Shown: piece by piece, positions 10,254 to 19,048 of the stretch | Layout: every line of letters starts with the position of its first letter | Position numbering within the stretch: position 1 is the stretch's first letter | Assembly (NCBI GenBank): GCA_015069015.1 | Contig: SVJK01000021.1 | Span: 1 to 32,789, forward strand | Length of the DNA: 32,789 nt | Direction of reading: 5' to 3' | Source of the DNA: Oscillospiraceae bacterium | GTDB taxonomy: Bacteria; Bacillota; Clostridia; UMGS1810 | The notes under the pieces: generated by a model | The model's input: the letters and a program-made list of their open reading frames with translations, nothing else | Databases searched by the model: none | What the model was told of the DNA's origin: nothing | Translations under genes and position numbers: made by a program

Positions 10254-10886
10254 ATGAAACTTATTATGCTGGGTGCTCCCGGTGCCGGAAAAGGCACACA
10301 GGCACAGATACTAAGTGAAAAATTTGGTATACCCTCAATATCAACCGGTGCAATTATACGAGGTGCAATTAAAAACGAAACCCCTACGGGAAAGCTTGCC
10401 AAAGGCTACATTGACAAAGGTGAGCTTGTTCCCGACCAGGTGGTTATCGGTATCATAAAGGAAAGACTTTCAGAGCCTGACTGCAAAGGCGGTTTCATCC
10501 TCGACGGTTTTCCTCGCACCATTCCCCAGGCAGAGGCATTATATGCCATGGGAATTGAAATTGATAAAGTTGTTGATATTGAAGTAGACGATGACCAGAT
10601 TATCAAAAGACTTTCGGGAAGACGCGAATGTCCGGTTTGCGGAGCCACTTATCACATAGAAAACAATCCCACAAAGGATGGAAAAACCTGTGATAAGTGC
10701 CACGCACAGCTTGTGACAAGAAAAGACGACAACCCGGAAACTATTAAATCCCGTCTTGATGTATATCACAGTCAGACAGAACCCCTTATTGAATTTTATA
10801 AGGGAAAAGGAAATCTTCTTGAAATTGACGGAGGGAAAACCCTTTCAGAGGCAACAGAAGATATCTTAAAAGCGTTATCTGACTGA
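10254..10886 (+). CDS. adk: Adenylate kinase, zinc-LID type
   Basis: Adenylate kinase interconverts ATP + AMP and 2 ADP. The 210-aa product from ATG 10254 begins MKLIMLGAPGAGKGTQAQ with the P-loop GAPGAGKGT. FILDGFPRTIPQAEAL is the AMP-binding DGFPR block. The LID domain carries CPVCG and CDKCH, a four-cysteine zinc site usual in Gram-positive enzymes. GAGGGAGAA before 10254 supports this start over an in-frame ATG at 10230 that overlaps the secY stop. Confidence 0.97.
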   Translation: MKLIMLGAPGAGKGTQAQILSEKFGIPSISTGAIIRGAIKNETPTGKLAKGYIDKGELVPDQVVIGIIKERLSEPDCKGGFILDGFPRTIPQAEALYAMGIEIDKVVDIEVDDDQIIKRLSGRRECPVCGATYHIENNPTKDGKTCDKCHAQLVTRKDDNPETIKSRLDVYHSQTEPLIEFYKGKGNLLEIDGGKTLSEATEDILKALSD

Positions 10887-10907
10887 GCATTTTGCGGAGG
10901 ATAGTAA

Positions 10908-11657
10908 ATGATCAATATAAAATCAACTTCAGAAATTATGAAGATGCGCCAGTCCGGAAAGATACTTTCAAGTGTCCTTTCAGAACTTGAAAAAAATGTC
11001 AGACCGGGCATAACAACAAAAGAACTTGACCGTATTGCATATGAATGCATAAAAAGTTACGGTGCGCTTCCTTCTTTTCTGGATTACCACGGTTTTCCGG
11101 CAAGCATATGTGCATCAGTTAATGACACCGTAATTCACGGTATCCCCGATGCAACTGCTTTAAAAGAAGGAGACATAATCAGCATCGACATAGGCGTCAT
11201 AAAAGACGGCTATCACACGGATGCGGCACGCACCTTCGCTGTGGGCAAAATATCAGATGAGGCAAGAAGACTCATTGATGTTACAAAACAGAGTTTTTTT
11301 GAAGGCCTGAAATATGCCCGTCACGGTGAAAGACTTTTCAGCATTTCAGCAACCATTCAGGACTATATTGAGTCTCATGGCTACAGCATAGTCAGAAACT
11401 ATTGCGGTCACGGAATCGGAAAGGCGCTTCACGAAGATCCTGAAATTCCGAATTACGGCTCCTTCGGTCACGGAATAAGGCTTTGCAAAGGTATGACCAT
11501 TGCAGTTGAGCCTATGGTGAATGAGGGCGGTTATGAAACAAAGTGTCTCAGCGACGGATGGACAGTCAAAACAAAAGATTCATCCCTTGCTGCGCACTAT
11601 GAAAACACAATTCTCATCACAGACGGTGAGCCGGAATTATTAACGTGTCAGATATGA
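10908..11657 (+). CDS. map: Methionine aminopeptidase type I
   Basis: This cytosolic metalloenzyme removes the initiator methionine. The 249-aa product has the pita-bread fold residues in order: HGIPD, the metal-ligand aspartates in [17 protein letters not shown], the histidine of [18 protein letters not shown] and the glutamate of EPMVNEGG, with a last ligand Glu near ENTILIT. There is no N-terminal zinc-finger extension. It sits between adk and infA, as in most Firmicutes; the small KOW-protein gene often found between map and infA is absent. Confidence 0.96.
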   Translation: MINIKSTSEIMKMRQSGKILSSVLSELEKNVRPGITTKELDRIAYECIKSYGALPSFLDYHGFPASICASVNDTVIHGIPDATALKEGDIISIDIGVIKDGYHTDAARTFAVGKISDEARRLIDVTKQSFFEGLKYARHGERLFSISATIQDYIESHGYSIVRNYCGHGIGKALHEDPEIPNYGSFGHGIRLCKGMTIAVEPMVNEGGYETKCLSDGWTVKTKDSSLAAHYENTILITDGEPELLTCQI

Positions 11658-11685
11658 AAAGATATTGATAAGGGAGGTTTTATCC

Positions 11686-11904
11686 TTGGCAAAAGAAGAT
11701 GTTTTTGAATTGGAAGGAACAGTGCTTGAGGCTCTGCCAAATGCAATGTTCATTGTAGAATTTGAAAATGGTCATAAAATCCAGGCTTATATTTCCGGAA
11801 AGCTCAGAACAAACTTCATCAGAATACTTCCCGGAGACAAGGTTAAGGTTGAAATGTCACCCTATGACCTGAGCAAGGGACGTATCACCTGGAGAGCAAA
11901 ATAA
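11686..11904 (+). CDS. infA: Translation initiation factor IF-1
   Basis: IF-1 is an OB-fold protein that binds the ribosomal A site during initiation. Starting at TTG 11686 gives the normal 72-aa protein [41 protein letters not shown]. The start is set by AGGGAGG at 11671-11677; a longer in-frame reading from 11665 would place that ribosome binding site inside the gene. The C-terminus [20 protein letters not shown] is diagnostic. Confidence 0.96.
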   Translation: MAKEDVFELEGTVLEALPNAMFIVEFENGHKIQAYISGKLRTNFIRILPGDKVKVEMSPYDLSKGRITWRAK

Positions 11905-11982
11905 GAGTTTTTCGAAAATTTTAACCAAAGTGCAAAAAATTACAGATGAAATTGGCTGCACTGTGTATAGGAGGTAATAATC

Positions 11983-12096
11983 ATGAAGGTAAGACCATCA
12001 GTTAAACCTATGTGTGAAAAATGCAAAATCATCAAAAGAAAAGGTAACATTATGGTTATCTGCGAAAACCCTAAACACAAACAGAAACAGGGTTGA
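11983..12096 (+). CDS. rpmJ: 50S ribosomal protein L36 (37 aa, zinc-type)
   Basis: This 37-aa gene reads [20 protein letters not shown] followed by [17 protein letters not shown]. Cys11, Cys14, Cys27 and His32 form the zinc site of the C+ form of L36. TAGGAGG at 11969-11975 precedes the ATG. It sits between infA and rpsM, the canonical position, and is the shortest gene in the window. Confidence 0.96.
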   Translation: MKVRPSVKPMCEKCKIIKRKGNIMVICENPKHKQKQG

Positions 12097-12130
12097 TTAA
12101 ATTCAGCTTATAGCTTATAAGGTGCGGCTG

Positions 12131-12154
12131 TACAAAGGGCGTCACCCCTTTGTA
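12131..12154 (+). promoter_or_regulatory. Hairpin in the rpmJ-rpsM spacer
   Basis: TACAAAGGG at 12131-12139 pairs perfectly with CCCTTTGTA at 12146-12154 across a 6-nt loop. No T-run follows, so it is not a standard terminator. It lies in the 122-bp gap before rpsM, the longest spacer inside the ribosomal cluster. It could be an attenuator, an RNA-processing site or a protein-binding leader; the sequence does not decide. Confidence 0.45.
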
Positions 12155-12218
12155 AATCCTTATGGTTATGATTAATACAAAACAGTAAACGTAATTAAAC
12201 AGGAGGTGCAAAAAGCTA

Positions 12219-12587
12219 ATGGCAAGAATAGCAGGTGTTGACTTACCGAACGAAAAGAGAGTTGAATACGGCCTTACCTATGTTTACGGTATCGGTGTTG
12301 CAAGCTCCAACAAGATTTTAAAAGAAGCAGGAATTAATCCTGATACAAGAGTTAAAGACCTTACAGAAGACGAAGAAAAGAAAATCAGAGAAATCATCGA
12401 CAGAGATTACACTGTTGAAGGTGACTTAAGAAGACAGATTGCACTTGACATCAAACGTCTCATGGAAATCGGTTGCTACAGAGGTCTCCGTCACAGAAGA
12501 GGTCTCCCCGTAAGAGGTCAGAGAACAAAGACAAATGCAAGAACCAGAAAAGGTCCCAAGAGAACCATCGCTGGTAAGAAAAAATAA
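12219..12587 (+). CDS. rpsM: 30S ribosomal protein S13
   Basis: S13 is in the 30S head and contacts the P-site tRNA and the large subunit. The 122-aa product begins [26 protein letters not shown] and ends with the basic tail [37 protein letters not shown] lies about 11 nt before the ATG. It opens the alpha block (rpsM-rpsK-rpsD-rpoA-rplQ). Confidence 0.97.
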   Translation: MARIAGVDLPNEKRVEYGLTYVYGIGVASSNKILKEAGINPDTRVKDLTEDEEKKIREIIDRDYTVEGDLRRQIALDIKRLMEIGCYRGLRHRRGLPVRGQRTKTNARTRKGPKRTIAGKKK

Positions 12588-12608
12588 TCCGAGGAGGGAT
12601 AGTTTAGT

Positions 12609-13001
12609 ATGGCTGTTCAGGCAAAAAGAGGTCGTAAAAGACGTGAGAAAAAGAATATTGAACGCGGATGTGCTCATATTCGTTCCACATTCAATAATAC
12701 AATAGTTACTATCACCGATACTCAGGGTAATGCATTATCTTGGGCATCTTCCGGTGGTTTGGGCTTCAGAGGCTCAAGAAAAAGTACTCCCTTTGCATCC
12801 CAGATGGCTGCAGAAACTGCTGCTAAGGCTGCAATGGAACATGGTTTAAAAACCGTTGAAGTATATGTAAAAGGTCCCGGTTCCGGCAGAGAATCTGCAA
12901 TCAGAGCTCTCCAGACAGCAGGTCTTGAAGTTAGTATGATTAAAGACGTAACACCAATTCCTCACAACGGTTGCAGACCGCCTAAGAGAAGAAGAGTGTG
13001 A
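12609..13001 (+). CDS. rpsK: 30S ribosomal protein S11
   Basis: S11 lies on the 30S platform near the mRNA exit. The 130-aa product has [40 protein letters not shown] and the C-terminal [15 protein letters not shown], both diagnostic. GAGGAGGG precedes the ATG. Length and order are normal, between rpsM and rpsD. Confidence 0.97.
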   Translation: MAVQAKRGRKRREKKNIERGCAHIRSTFNNTIVTITDTQGNALSWASSGGLGFRGSRKSTPFASQMAAETAAKAAMEHGLKTVEVYVKGPGSGRESAIRALQTAGLEVSMIKDVTPIPHNGCRPPKRRRV

Positions 13002-13031
13002 TTAAATTTTAAAAGTCAGGAGGAATATAGA

Positions 13032-13625
13032 ATGGCAAGAAATATGCAGCCTATATTAAAAAGATGCAGAACTCTTGGAATTTCACCTTCTGTTATGGGT
13101 ATTGACAAAAGCTCAAACAGAAATCCTAATCCCATGAGAAAGAAACAAAGCGAATATGGCCGCCAGCTTACCGAAAAACAGAAAGTAAAATTCATTTACG
13201 GTATGCTCGAAAAACAGTTTAGACACCTTTATGAAATTGCAAGTAAGATGCCCGGTGTTGCCGGTGAAAACTTCCTTCAGCTTCTTGAGTCAAGACTGGA
13301 CAACGTTGTTTTCAGATTAGGCCTTGCTAATACCAGAAGAGAATCAAGACAGATCGTAAACCACGGTCACGTTCTCGTAAACGGCAAAAAATTAGATATA
13401 CCTTCATATCGTGTTAAGGTTGGCGATGTAATCACAATCAAAGAAAAATTCGCTACATCCGACAGAATGAAAGCTATTATTGAGGCTAATTCTTCAAGAG
13501 CAGTTCCGAAGTGGTTAGATATGGATAAAAACACCATCACAGGTAAAGTTATCGCACTCAGCCAGAGGGACGATATAGACTTTGAAGTGGAAGAGCACCT
13601 TATTGTCGAGCTCTACTCGAAATAA
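13032..13625 (+). CDS. rpsD: 30S ribosomal protein S4
   Basis: S4 is a primary 16S rRNA binder. It begins MARNMQPILKRCRTLGISP, lacks an obvious N-terminal Cys4 zinc motif, and contains the S4 RNA-binding domain RLDNVVFRLGLANTRRESRQIVNHGHVLVNGKKLDIPSYRVKVGD at about residues 95-140. The 197-aa size is within the family range. AGGAGG lies upstream of the ATG. It is translated just ahead of rpoA, the classical alpha-operon order. Confidence 0.96.
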   Translation: MARNMQPILKRCRTLGISPSVMGIDKSSNRNPNPMRKKQSEYGRQLTEKQKVKFIYGMLEKQFRHLYEIASKMPGVAGENFLQLLESRLDNVVFRLGLANTRRESRQIVNHGHVLVNGKKLDIPSYRVKVGDVITIKEKFATSDRMKAIIEANSSRAVPKWLDMDKNTITGKVIALSQRDDIDFEVEEHLIVELYSK

Positions 13626-13679
13626 TAACTCTGCCCTCGTGTATGAGATAATAATAGTTTTGAAATGGAGGGTTATATT

Positions 13680-14633
13680 ATGATCGAAATGGAAAAACCC
13701 CGCGTTGAATGTGTGGAAAAATCTCCCGACGGAAAATACGCAAAGTTTGAAGTGGAACCTTTAGAGAGGGGCTACGGAATAACACTTGGTAACTCCATCA
13801 GAAGAGTGCTTTTGTCATCTCTTCCCGGTGCGGCTCCCACAAGCGTTAAAATTGACGGCGTACTCCACGAGTTTTCAACCATCCCGGGTGTAAAAGAAGA
13901 TGTAACCGAAATCATTCTGAATGTCAAAAGAATAGTTGCAAAACTTTATTGCGATACTCCCAAAACTGTCTACATTGAAGCGACAGGAGAGGGTGAAGTG
14001 TTTGCAAGAGACATCAGATGTGACCATGAGGTTGAAATTATAAACGGCGATCTTCACATTGCAACTTTAAGTGACAATGCACGCCTTTATATGGAAATTA
14101 CTCTTTCTAAAGGAAGAGGCTATGTAACAAGCGAAAAAAATAAAGAGAATATGCAAAACGTTATCGGCGTTATCCCTGTAGATTCAATTTATTCACCTAT
14201 TGATAAGGTAAATTACTATGTTACAAACACCCGTGTAGGACAGGTTACCGATTATGATAAGCTTACTCTTGAAATTTTTGCAGACGGAACAATAACTCCC
14301 GAAGAGGCTCTCTCTCTTAGTGCAAAAATTTTGAATGATCACATGAATTTGTTCATTGACCTTACAGAAGAGATCAGAGATACTGATATCATGGTTGAAA
14401 AAGAAGAAGATAAGAAAGACAAAGTTTTGGAACTCACAATCGAAGAACTTGACCTTTCTGTTCGTTCTTTCAACTGCCTCAAACGTGCAGGTATCAACAC
14501 TGTTGAAGACCTTGTAAATAAGTCGGAAGGCGAAATGATGAGAGTCAGAAATCTCGGAAGAAAATCTCTTGAAGAGGTTGTAGGCAAGCTTAACTCATTA
14601 GGCTTCCAGTTCTCAAAGGAATATGATGAATAA
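13680..14633 (+). CDS. rpoA: RNA polymerase subunit alpha
   Basis: Alpha dimerises to start RNA polymerase assembly. The 317-aa product has the N-terminal domain ([53 protein letters not shown]) and a C-terminal helix-hairpin-helix domain from about residue 250. [12 protein letters not shown] contains the arginine expected to contact UP elements, and [12 protein letters not shown] is the usual HhH motif. GGAGGG at 13667-13672 selects ATG 13680 over ATG 13665, which overlaps that site. Confidence 0.97.
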   Translation: MIEMEKPRVECVEKSPDGKYAKFEVEPLERGYGITLGNSIRRVLLSSLPGAAPTSVKIDGVLHEFSTIPGVKEDVTEIILNVKRIVAKLYCDTPKTVYIEATGEGEVFARDIRCDHEVEIINGDLHIATLSDNARLYMEITLSKGRGYVTSEKNKENMQNVIGVIPVDSIYSPIDKVNYYVTNTRVGQVTDYDKLTLEIFADGTITPEEALSLSAKILNDHMNLFIDLTEEIRDTDIMVEKEEDKKDKVLELTIEELDLSVRSFNCLKRAGINTVEDLVNKSEGEMMRVRNLGRKSLEEVVGKLNSLGFQFSKEYDE

Positions 14634-14684
14634 GAGCTCACAGAGGCTTTTAACCTATATTTTGGTAAAAGGAGGTAAACACGC

Positions 14685-15026
14685 ATGCCCGGTACAAGAA
14701 AATTAGGCCGCGCATCCGACCACAGAGATGCTACCTTAAGAAACCTGGTTACTTCTTTGCTTGAAAACGGCAGAATCGAAACAACTCTGCCCAAAGCAAA
14801 AGAAATCAGATGTATGGCTGAAAAGATGATTACTTTGGGTAAAACCAACACATTACACACCAGAAGACAGGCACTTTCTTATATCACTAAGGAAGATGTT
14901 GTTACAAAGGTGTTTGCCGAAATCGCTCCCAAATACGCTGAGAGAAACGGCGGCTATACAAGAATTATGAAAATGGGTCCCAGACGTGGTGACGCTGCAG
15001 AAATGGCTATAATTGAATTAGTTTAA
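14685..15026 (+). CDS. rplQ: 50S ribosomal protein L17
   Basis: L17 lies near the tunnel exit. The 113-aa product has [40 protein letters not shown] at the N-terminus and [30 protein letters not shown] at the C-terminus. AAAGGAGG precedes the ATG. It is the last gene of the superoperon and is followed within 16 bp by an intrinsic terminator. Confidence 0.97.
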   Translation: MPGTRKLGRASDHRDATLRNLVTSLLENGRIETTLPKAKEIRCMAEKMITLGKTNTLHTRRQALSYITKEDVVTKVFAEIAPKYAERNGGYTRIMKMGPRRGDAAEMAIIELV

Positions 15027-15041
15027 TTTCGCAAGAATATG

Positions 15042-15080
15042 AAAGCATCGGTTCAAACCTCTGAATCGATGCTTTTTATT
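15042..15080 (+). terminator. Intrinsic terminator of the ribosomal superoperon
   Basis: AAGCATCG followed by GTTCA pairs with TGAAT and CGATGCTT, giving a 13-bp stem with one G-T pair and a 6-nt loop, followed directly by a T-rich tract. It lies 16 bp after the rplQ stop and marks the end of the ribosomal transcript. Confidence 0.9.
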
Positions 15081-15116
15081 TCTGTATAGGAAACATCGTA
15101 AAAAACTTATTAGATT

Positions 15117-15183
15117 GCCGTGTGCATTTTTGAAAAGAAAATTTACTTTTTAAAAATGCACACGGCTTAAGAAAAGTAAATTT
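15117..15183. repeat. Two mutually exclusive long hairpins in the rplQ-mnmM spacer
   Basis: Positions 15117-15137 and 15146-15166 form a 21-bp stem with a single G-T pair and an 8-nt loop. Within and after it, AAATTTACTTTT (15139-15150) is also complementary to AAAAGTAAATTT (15172-15183), so two alternative folds compete. The following ~55 bp contain GC-rich inverted repeats (CCGCC/GGCGG near 15195-15208) and an AAGAAAAG/CTTTTCTT pair enclosing them. This may be a dispersed intergenic repeat or a leader of mnmM. There is no protein gene in it. Confidence 0.55.
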
Positions 15184-15263
15184 GATCCGAACTCCCGCCG
15201 CAGGGCGGTACGGCGAAGCCTCTTTTCTTGGAAATCTGAGTAATCCGACAAGGAGAAATAAAA

Positions 15264-15815
15264 ATGCTTCAACCACAAAATATTACAGAATACTATATAA
15301 ATAATTATGTTTGTCCCGGTGACACCGCAGTTGATGCCACAATGGGAAACGGAAATGACACTTTGAAACTTTGCAAAGCCGTCGGTGAAAAAGGCAAAGT
15401 CTATGCCTTTGACATTCAAAAAAGTGCAATTGATTCAACAAGTGAAAAACTTGCAAAAGAAAACACTTCAAATGCAAAACTCATTCTTGACTCTCACGCT
15501 AATATGGACAAATATGTAAGCGGGAAAGTCTCTGCCGTGATTTTCAATCTTGGCTATCTTCCCGGAGGGGATCATTCAATATGTACCAAAAGTGATACAA
15601 GCATAGAAGCAATAGAAAAATCTCTTTCTTTAATATCCGAAAAAGGTTTTGTTTCCGTCACCGTATATTACGGCAAAAATTCGGGTACGGAAGAAAAAGA
15701 GGCTGTGATGGAATATTTGAAAACTCTTGACCACAAAAAATACACCGTGTTGGTTCATGACTTTTACAATCGTCCCAACAATCCCCCAATCACAGTAATT
15801 ATCACGAAAAACTGA
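15264..15815 (+). CDS. mnmM: tRNA 5-(aminomethyl)-2-thiouridine methyltransferase MnmM (YtqB family)
   Basis: The 183-aa protein is a class I SAM-dependent methyltransferase. The SAM-binding loop is VDATMGNGNDT at about residues 23-33, followed by VYAFDIQ. The family signature FNLGYLPGGDHSI lies at about 94-106. These blocks match the YtqB/MnmM family, which in Firmicutes methylates wobble 5-aminomethyl-2-thiouridine in tRNA; the assignment here is by family resemblance. AAGGAG precedes the ATG. It ends NNPPITVIITKN, and a second diverged copy of this 3' end lies at 20021-20072. Confidence 0.85.
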   Translation: MLQPQNITEYYINNYVCPGDTAVDATMGNGNDTLKLCKAVGEKGKVYAFDIQKSAIDSTSEKLAKENTSNAKLILDSHANMDKYVSGKVSAVIFNLGYLPGGDHSICTKSDTSIEAIEKSLSLISEKGFVSVTVYYGKNSGTEEKEAVMEYLKTLDHKKYTVLVHDFYNRPNNPPITVIITKN

Positions 15816-15816
15816 A
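15766..15816 (+). repeat. Direct repeat copy 1: 3' end of mnmM
   Basis: These 51 bases, the last codons and stop of mnmM, recur at 20021-20072. The two match at 47 of 52 aligned positions with one single-base gap. This copy is the coding one. Confidence 0.8.
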
Positions 15817-15841
15817 CGGAAGATACAGATTTTCATACAAC

Positions 15842-15895
15842 AAAACAGTTGCACAAGGTCACATAAAAAATGACTTTGTGCAACTGTTTTTGTAT
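15842..15895. terminator. Bidirectional terminator between mnmM and the SGNH gene
   Basis: A 20-bp stem (15842-15861 with 15871-15890, one G-T pair) with a 9-nt loop starts with AAAA and ends with TTTTT, so it can terminate transcription from both sides. It sits between convergent genes. Confidence 0.9.
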
Positions 15896-15915
15896 AGCCA
15901 AATTCGTTTTGCAAA

Positions 15916-16470
15916 TCAAAGTTGCTTTGCAACCTCTCTGATTACTTCCACAACTTTCTCGGCAAGTTTATAACTTCCCAAAGGGGTCTGATGGAGAAAA
16001 TCATCAGCAGTATATTTTTCCACTTCCGGCGCAATAACGCTGTTTAAATCGTTGATTATAACCCCCATTTTTTCAAGTTCGGGAACAACAAGAGCATTAT
16101 ATCTGTCAATTTCAGGATTTGACAGGTGTCCGCACTTGGGATTGACAGGTGTTGTTGTTGCAAAAATCACCTTTTTGTGTCTTTTCAGAAGAATTGAGGC
16201 AATTCTTTTCATAAGGTCAACATATTCTTCCTCCAATGAAAACAAGCCGTCATCAAAACCTTGTGTCACATCCCAGAGTCCGTTATTCCAGTGAATAATG
16301 TCAATACCTTCCATAGCGTCCTTATAATCTATGAGCTGACGAAGGGTATATTTTGCAAAACACCCGTTTTCGTTTGGTTCAAAACACTCATATTCATCTC
16401 CGAGAAGTTCCTTTGCTATCGGAGCATATCCAATTCTGATTGAATCTCCTAAAAAACCTACTTTAATCAT
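15916..16470 (-). CDS. SGNH/GDSL-family hydrolase
   Basis: The 184-aa product has the SGNH blocks in order: block I GFLGDSIRIGY with the putative nucleophile Ser10, an Asn block in IIHWNNGLWD at residues 58-67, and block V DDFLHQTPLGSYKLA with the Asp157/His160 pair. It has no signal peptide or membrane segment, so it is probably cytoplasmic. Family members are esterases or lipases, many acting on acetylated sugars. It is the third gene of a minus-strand operon after a glycosidase and a membrane gene, which favours carbohydrate deacetylation, but the substrate is unknown. Confidence 0.85.
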   Translation of the reverse strand: MIKVGFLGDSIRIGYAPIAKELLGDEYECFEPNENGCFAKYTLRQLIDYKDAMEGIDIIHWNNGLWDVTQGFDDGLFSLEEEYVDLMKRIASILLKRHKKVIFATTTPVNPKCGHLSNPEIDRYNALVVPELEKMGVIINDLNSVIAPEVEKYTADDFLHQTPLGSYKLAEKVVEVIREVAKQL

Positions 16471-16502
16471 AATATTTAATCTCCTTTAAAAATATATTTT
16501 TG

Positions 16503-17285
16503 TCATATGTAATTTGAATGTCTGACAAGATAAAACACATTGAATGATACAGCAAGTGCTTGTCCAATCAAGCCTATCGGCGAAAAGTATATGTAGTTAT
16601 ATATAAACCACAAAATCCCGACAGGGATAAACAATGCCTTTATCCTTTTTTCCTCATCACTCCACATGGCGATTGTGAGTATTATGTTTCCGGCCATCTG
16701 AATTACCGTAGGCATTCCTGACCATGTGAAAATTTCTATTATAACATACATAATACTGAAAATTACAGGCACCGCCGCTGTTTCAAAAAATTTGTTTTTG
16801 CCTTTAAATGAGGATATGTATACCATTAGTGCAGTAAAAAGACTGCAAAATGCACCTGTATATGCTTTCAGTATAAAATAATGAAGTGCCCACAATATAT
16901 TTATTATGATGTTATATACAATAATTCTTTTTCTGTCCACTTTTACCAAAGTATAAGCAGTTGCGTCAGCATCCGAACCCGTTTTGGGTGTGTGTTTTTA
17001 CGCCACTGCTTTGTTAAAATACTCGCAAATGCGTCAGCATTTACTGCGTTTTTGCCTCGCATTGTCGCAAAAACACTACACCGAAAATTCTTTGAACCTA
17101 AAACAAGATAAAATTGTTTGTTTTTCAAGGCGGAAGGTCGCAGGAATACTGACGTATTTCAAGACCGACAACGAGGAAAAACATCTATTTTACTTGTTTT
17201 AGGCGAGTTCGGATACTGACGCGACTGCTTACCCCAAAAGAATTACCGTTGCAAAAATGCCGAGAAGTTGTGCCGTAATATACAT
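16503..17285 (-). pseudogene. YgjV-like inner-membrane protein gene interrupted by a MITE
   Basis: Starting at ATG 17285 (GAGGTG just upstream) the gene encodes MYITAQLLGIFATVILLG and then hits a stop inside an inserted element. Translation of the remaining part resumes beyond the element as LVKVDRKRIIVYNIIINILWALHYF and continues to 16503. Removing 16956-17231 (the element plus one TA) restores an unbroken frame of 168 codons, joined through Y-T. The rebuilt protein is very hydrophobic, with about five or six membrane segments and a layout like YgjV-family proteins, whose function is not established. The distal part retains a possible TTG start at 16949 but no good ribosome binding site. Confidence 0.8.
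16956..17229. mobile_element. 274-bp MITE with 26-bp terminal inverted repeats and TA target duplication
   Basis: The ends 16956-16981 and 17204-17229 are inverted repeats matching at 23 of 26 positions. TA flanks both sides (16954-16955 and 17230-17231), and removal of the element plus one TA restores the interrupted frame. Inside, the motif GCGTCAGCAT of the left end recurs at 17031-17040, and its inverted form occurs at 17146-17155 and in the right end. There is no transposase gene. TA duplication is the mark of IS630/Tc1/mariner-type transposases, so this is probably mobilised in trans by such an enzyme (inference). Confidence 0.85.
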
Positions 17286-17299
17286 ATTTCACCTCACAT

Positions 17300-19030
17300 T
17301 CAAAGTTTTTTTATAATAAATCTGAATCTTGAATCATCGCTGTACCACATGGGATGATTGCAATTCCATATATTGTTGTAAAGATTGAAATACATATCCT
17401 GGTCTGACGGATTTTTTTCAAAATCAAGAAGTCTCCTTCCGTAGGGAGCAACCAGAATTGCATCAAGACTCTCAATTTCAACCTCTCTGTTTCTCACTCC
17501 CTTGTCTGTTGCGGCAATCAAAGGGCTTCCGATGACACCTTCAGCATCAATCCATTGTCCGAGTTTGCTTATTTGCCACCCTTTTTCATCATATCCCTTA
17601 AACTTAATCCAGAAAGCATTGGGAAGTCTGTTTTCTTTCATATCAAACCATTTCAGTTCTGTTTTGTTGTCTTCCAGTTCAACATACATATACGGCAATC
17701 CTTCACGATATGCAACTTCCTTCTCAAATTCCATCAGAATAATTGTCTTATTCCCATTTTGGTATGCCCGTTTTGCCTGTGCTGTGAATATGCCTGTTTC
17801 ATAATCGGGCAGTAAAAACTTGACATTGTCTATTATGGTTCCGTAGTGGAAATGCCTTTGGGGAAGTATGCAAAGATTCATATATCTGTCATAGTCTTCA
17901 CGCCCGAAAAGCTGCCAGCTTATTTCAAAGTTAAGTTCGGGAATTTCAATTTCACAAAAATCCGACAAATCCGGCTTTGTCACATCATATATGTAGTTTG
18001 TTCCCATAACTTTCTGGGCTTTGTCAATATATGCTCTCTTTTCTTCCCAGGATTTTTCATATGCCCTTTTTCTCGGATCATCTTTGATTTTTTCAAAATC
18101 TTTGCGGAGATAATCTATAAAATTCGGGAACTTGAATCCGGATAAACCCCAGGTGTGCTCCGGAACCACCAACAAATTATCTGATATATCAGCATTGATA
18201 CCGTTATCCTCAATATGTCGCAACAATTCACGGTACAGACTCACCTTTTTTGGATCTGTGCCCACATTATGAATCCACAAGTCGCCTATTTCGCTTTCAA
18301 CAACAGGGAGACTGTCTCTTACCTCTTTGACCCTTTCCCAAAACTCATCAAAAGTTGAAGCGATGATTTTTGCCTCCGGATATTTCTTTTGCAGCAATTT
18401 GTATTGTTCGGCAATTTCCTCTCCGGACTGCGGTCCGAGGTTATCTCCCGTAAATCCGAATTCCAAAGCAAACTCACCAAATTCCATTGTTTCTCCGTAG
18501 GTTTGCTGATACATAACCACAACTTCGTCATCGCCGTTTTTCCAACGGAACAAAGGCGGTACATCCGGCAGATAGTATGCCCAGTTTATTCCTATGTGCA
18601 AAAATTCTATGCCGTGTTTTTTCAACTGTTTTATCATTGCTTTTGTGTGTCCGGGCACATCACTCATTTTTGCCGTTTTGGTTACTTTGCCAAACCGCTC
18701 ATCCAGCCTGTCCGAAATTGAGAGACCATAGTCCAGAAGATGTTCGCTCATAGATTCTGTAAATGACGTAAAAGGTAACCCATGCCAGTTAATTATGCCA
18801 TCTTCTATTGCTTTTTTGACAATGCCGTCCGAATCACATTTTAATGCTTCATTAATAATCCAGGACCCTGTGCTCCACTTGAACGGAGTATCGGTATTTT
18901 TTAATTCATAGCCTCTTTTTATTGCGCTTGGAATGTAGTTTTCAAGATATGACTTTACCACATTTTCCGCATAGTCCGTAAACCCTATATCAAGATGGGT
19001 TTTAAAAATCAGGTATACTTCTTTTACCAC
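17300..19030 (-). CDS. GH38-like glycoside hydrolase (DUF5054-type)
   Basis: The 576-aa cytoplasmic protein starts at GTG 19030 (MVKEVYLIFKTHLDIGFTD), with GGAAGGA 7 nt upstream. His12 and Asp14 of HLDIGFTD match the metal-binding HxD motif at the start of GH38-type alpha-mannosidase domains. Other conserved-looking blocks are TGSWIINEALK, KMSDVPGHTKAM and PEHTWGLSGFKFPNF. It has no signal peptide. I think it belongs to the DUF5054 group, whose substrate is not fixed. It leads the operon with the YgjV-like and SGNH genes and diverges from an AraC-type regulator, consistent with inducible sugar use. Confidence 0.75.
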   Translation of the reverse strand: MVKEVYLIFKTHLDIGFTDYAENVVKSYLENYIPSAIKRGYELKNTDTPFKWSTGSWIINEALKCDSDGIVKKAIEDGIINWHGLPFTSFTESMSEHLLDYGLSISDRLDERFGKVTKTAKMSDVPGHTKAMIKQLKKHGIEFLHIGINWAYYLPDVPPLFRWKNGDDEVVVMYQQTYGETMEFGEFALEFGFTGDNLGPQSGEEIAEQYKLLQKKYPEAKIIASTFDEFWERVKEVRDSLPVVESEIGDLWIHNVGTDPKKVSLYRELLRHIEDNGINADISDNLLVVPEHTWGLSGFKFPNFIDYLRKDFEKIKDDPRKRAYEKSWEEKRAYIDKAQKVMGTNYIYDVTKPDLSDFCEIEIPELNFEISWQLFGREDYDRYMNLCILPQRHFHYGTIIDNVKFLLPDYETGIFTAQAKRAYQNGNKTIILMEFEKEVAYREGLPYMYVELEDNKTELKWFDMKENRLPNAFWIKFKGYDEKGWQISKLGQWIDAEGVIGSPLIAATDKGVRNREVEIESLDAILVAPYGRRLLDFEKNPSDQDMYFNLYNNIWNCNHPMWYSDDSRFRFIIKKL

Positions 19031-19048
19031 ATAATCATCCTTCCCGTA

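Noticed and set aside
16943-17128. A 61-codon minus-strand reading frame starting inside the MITE
   Set aside because: It lies almost wholly within the inserted element, is too short for a transposase and has no domain.
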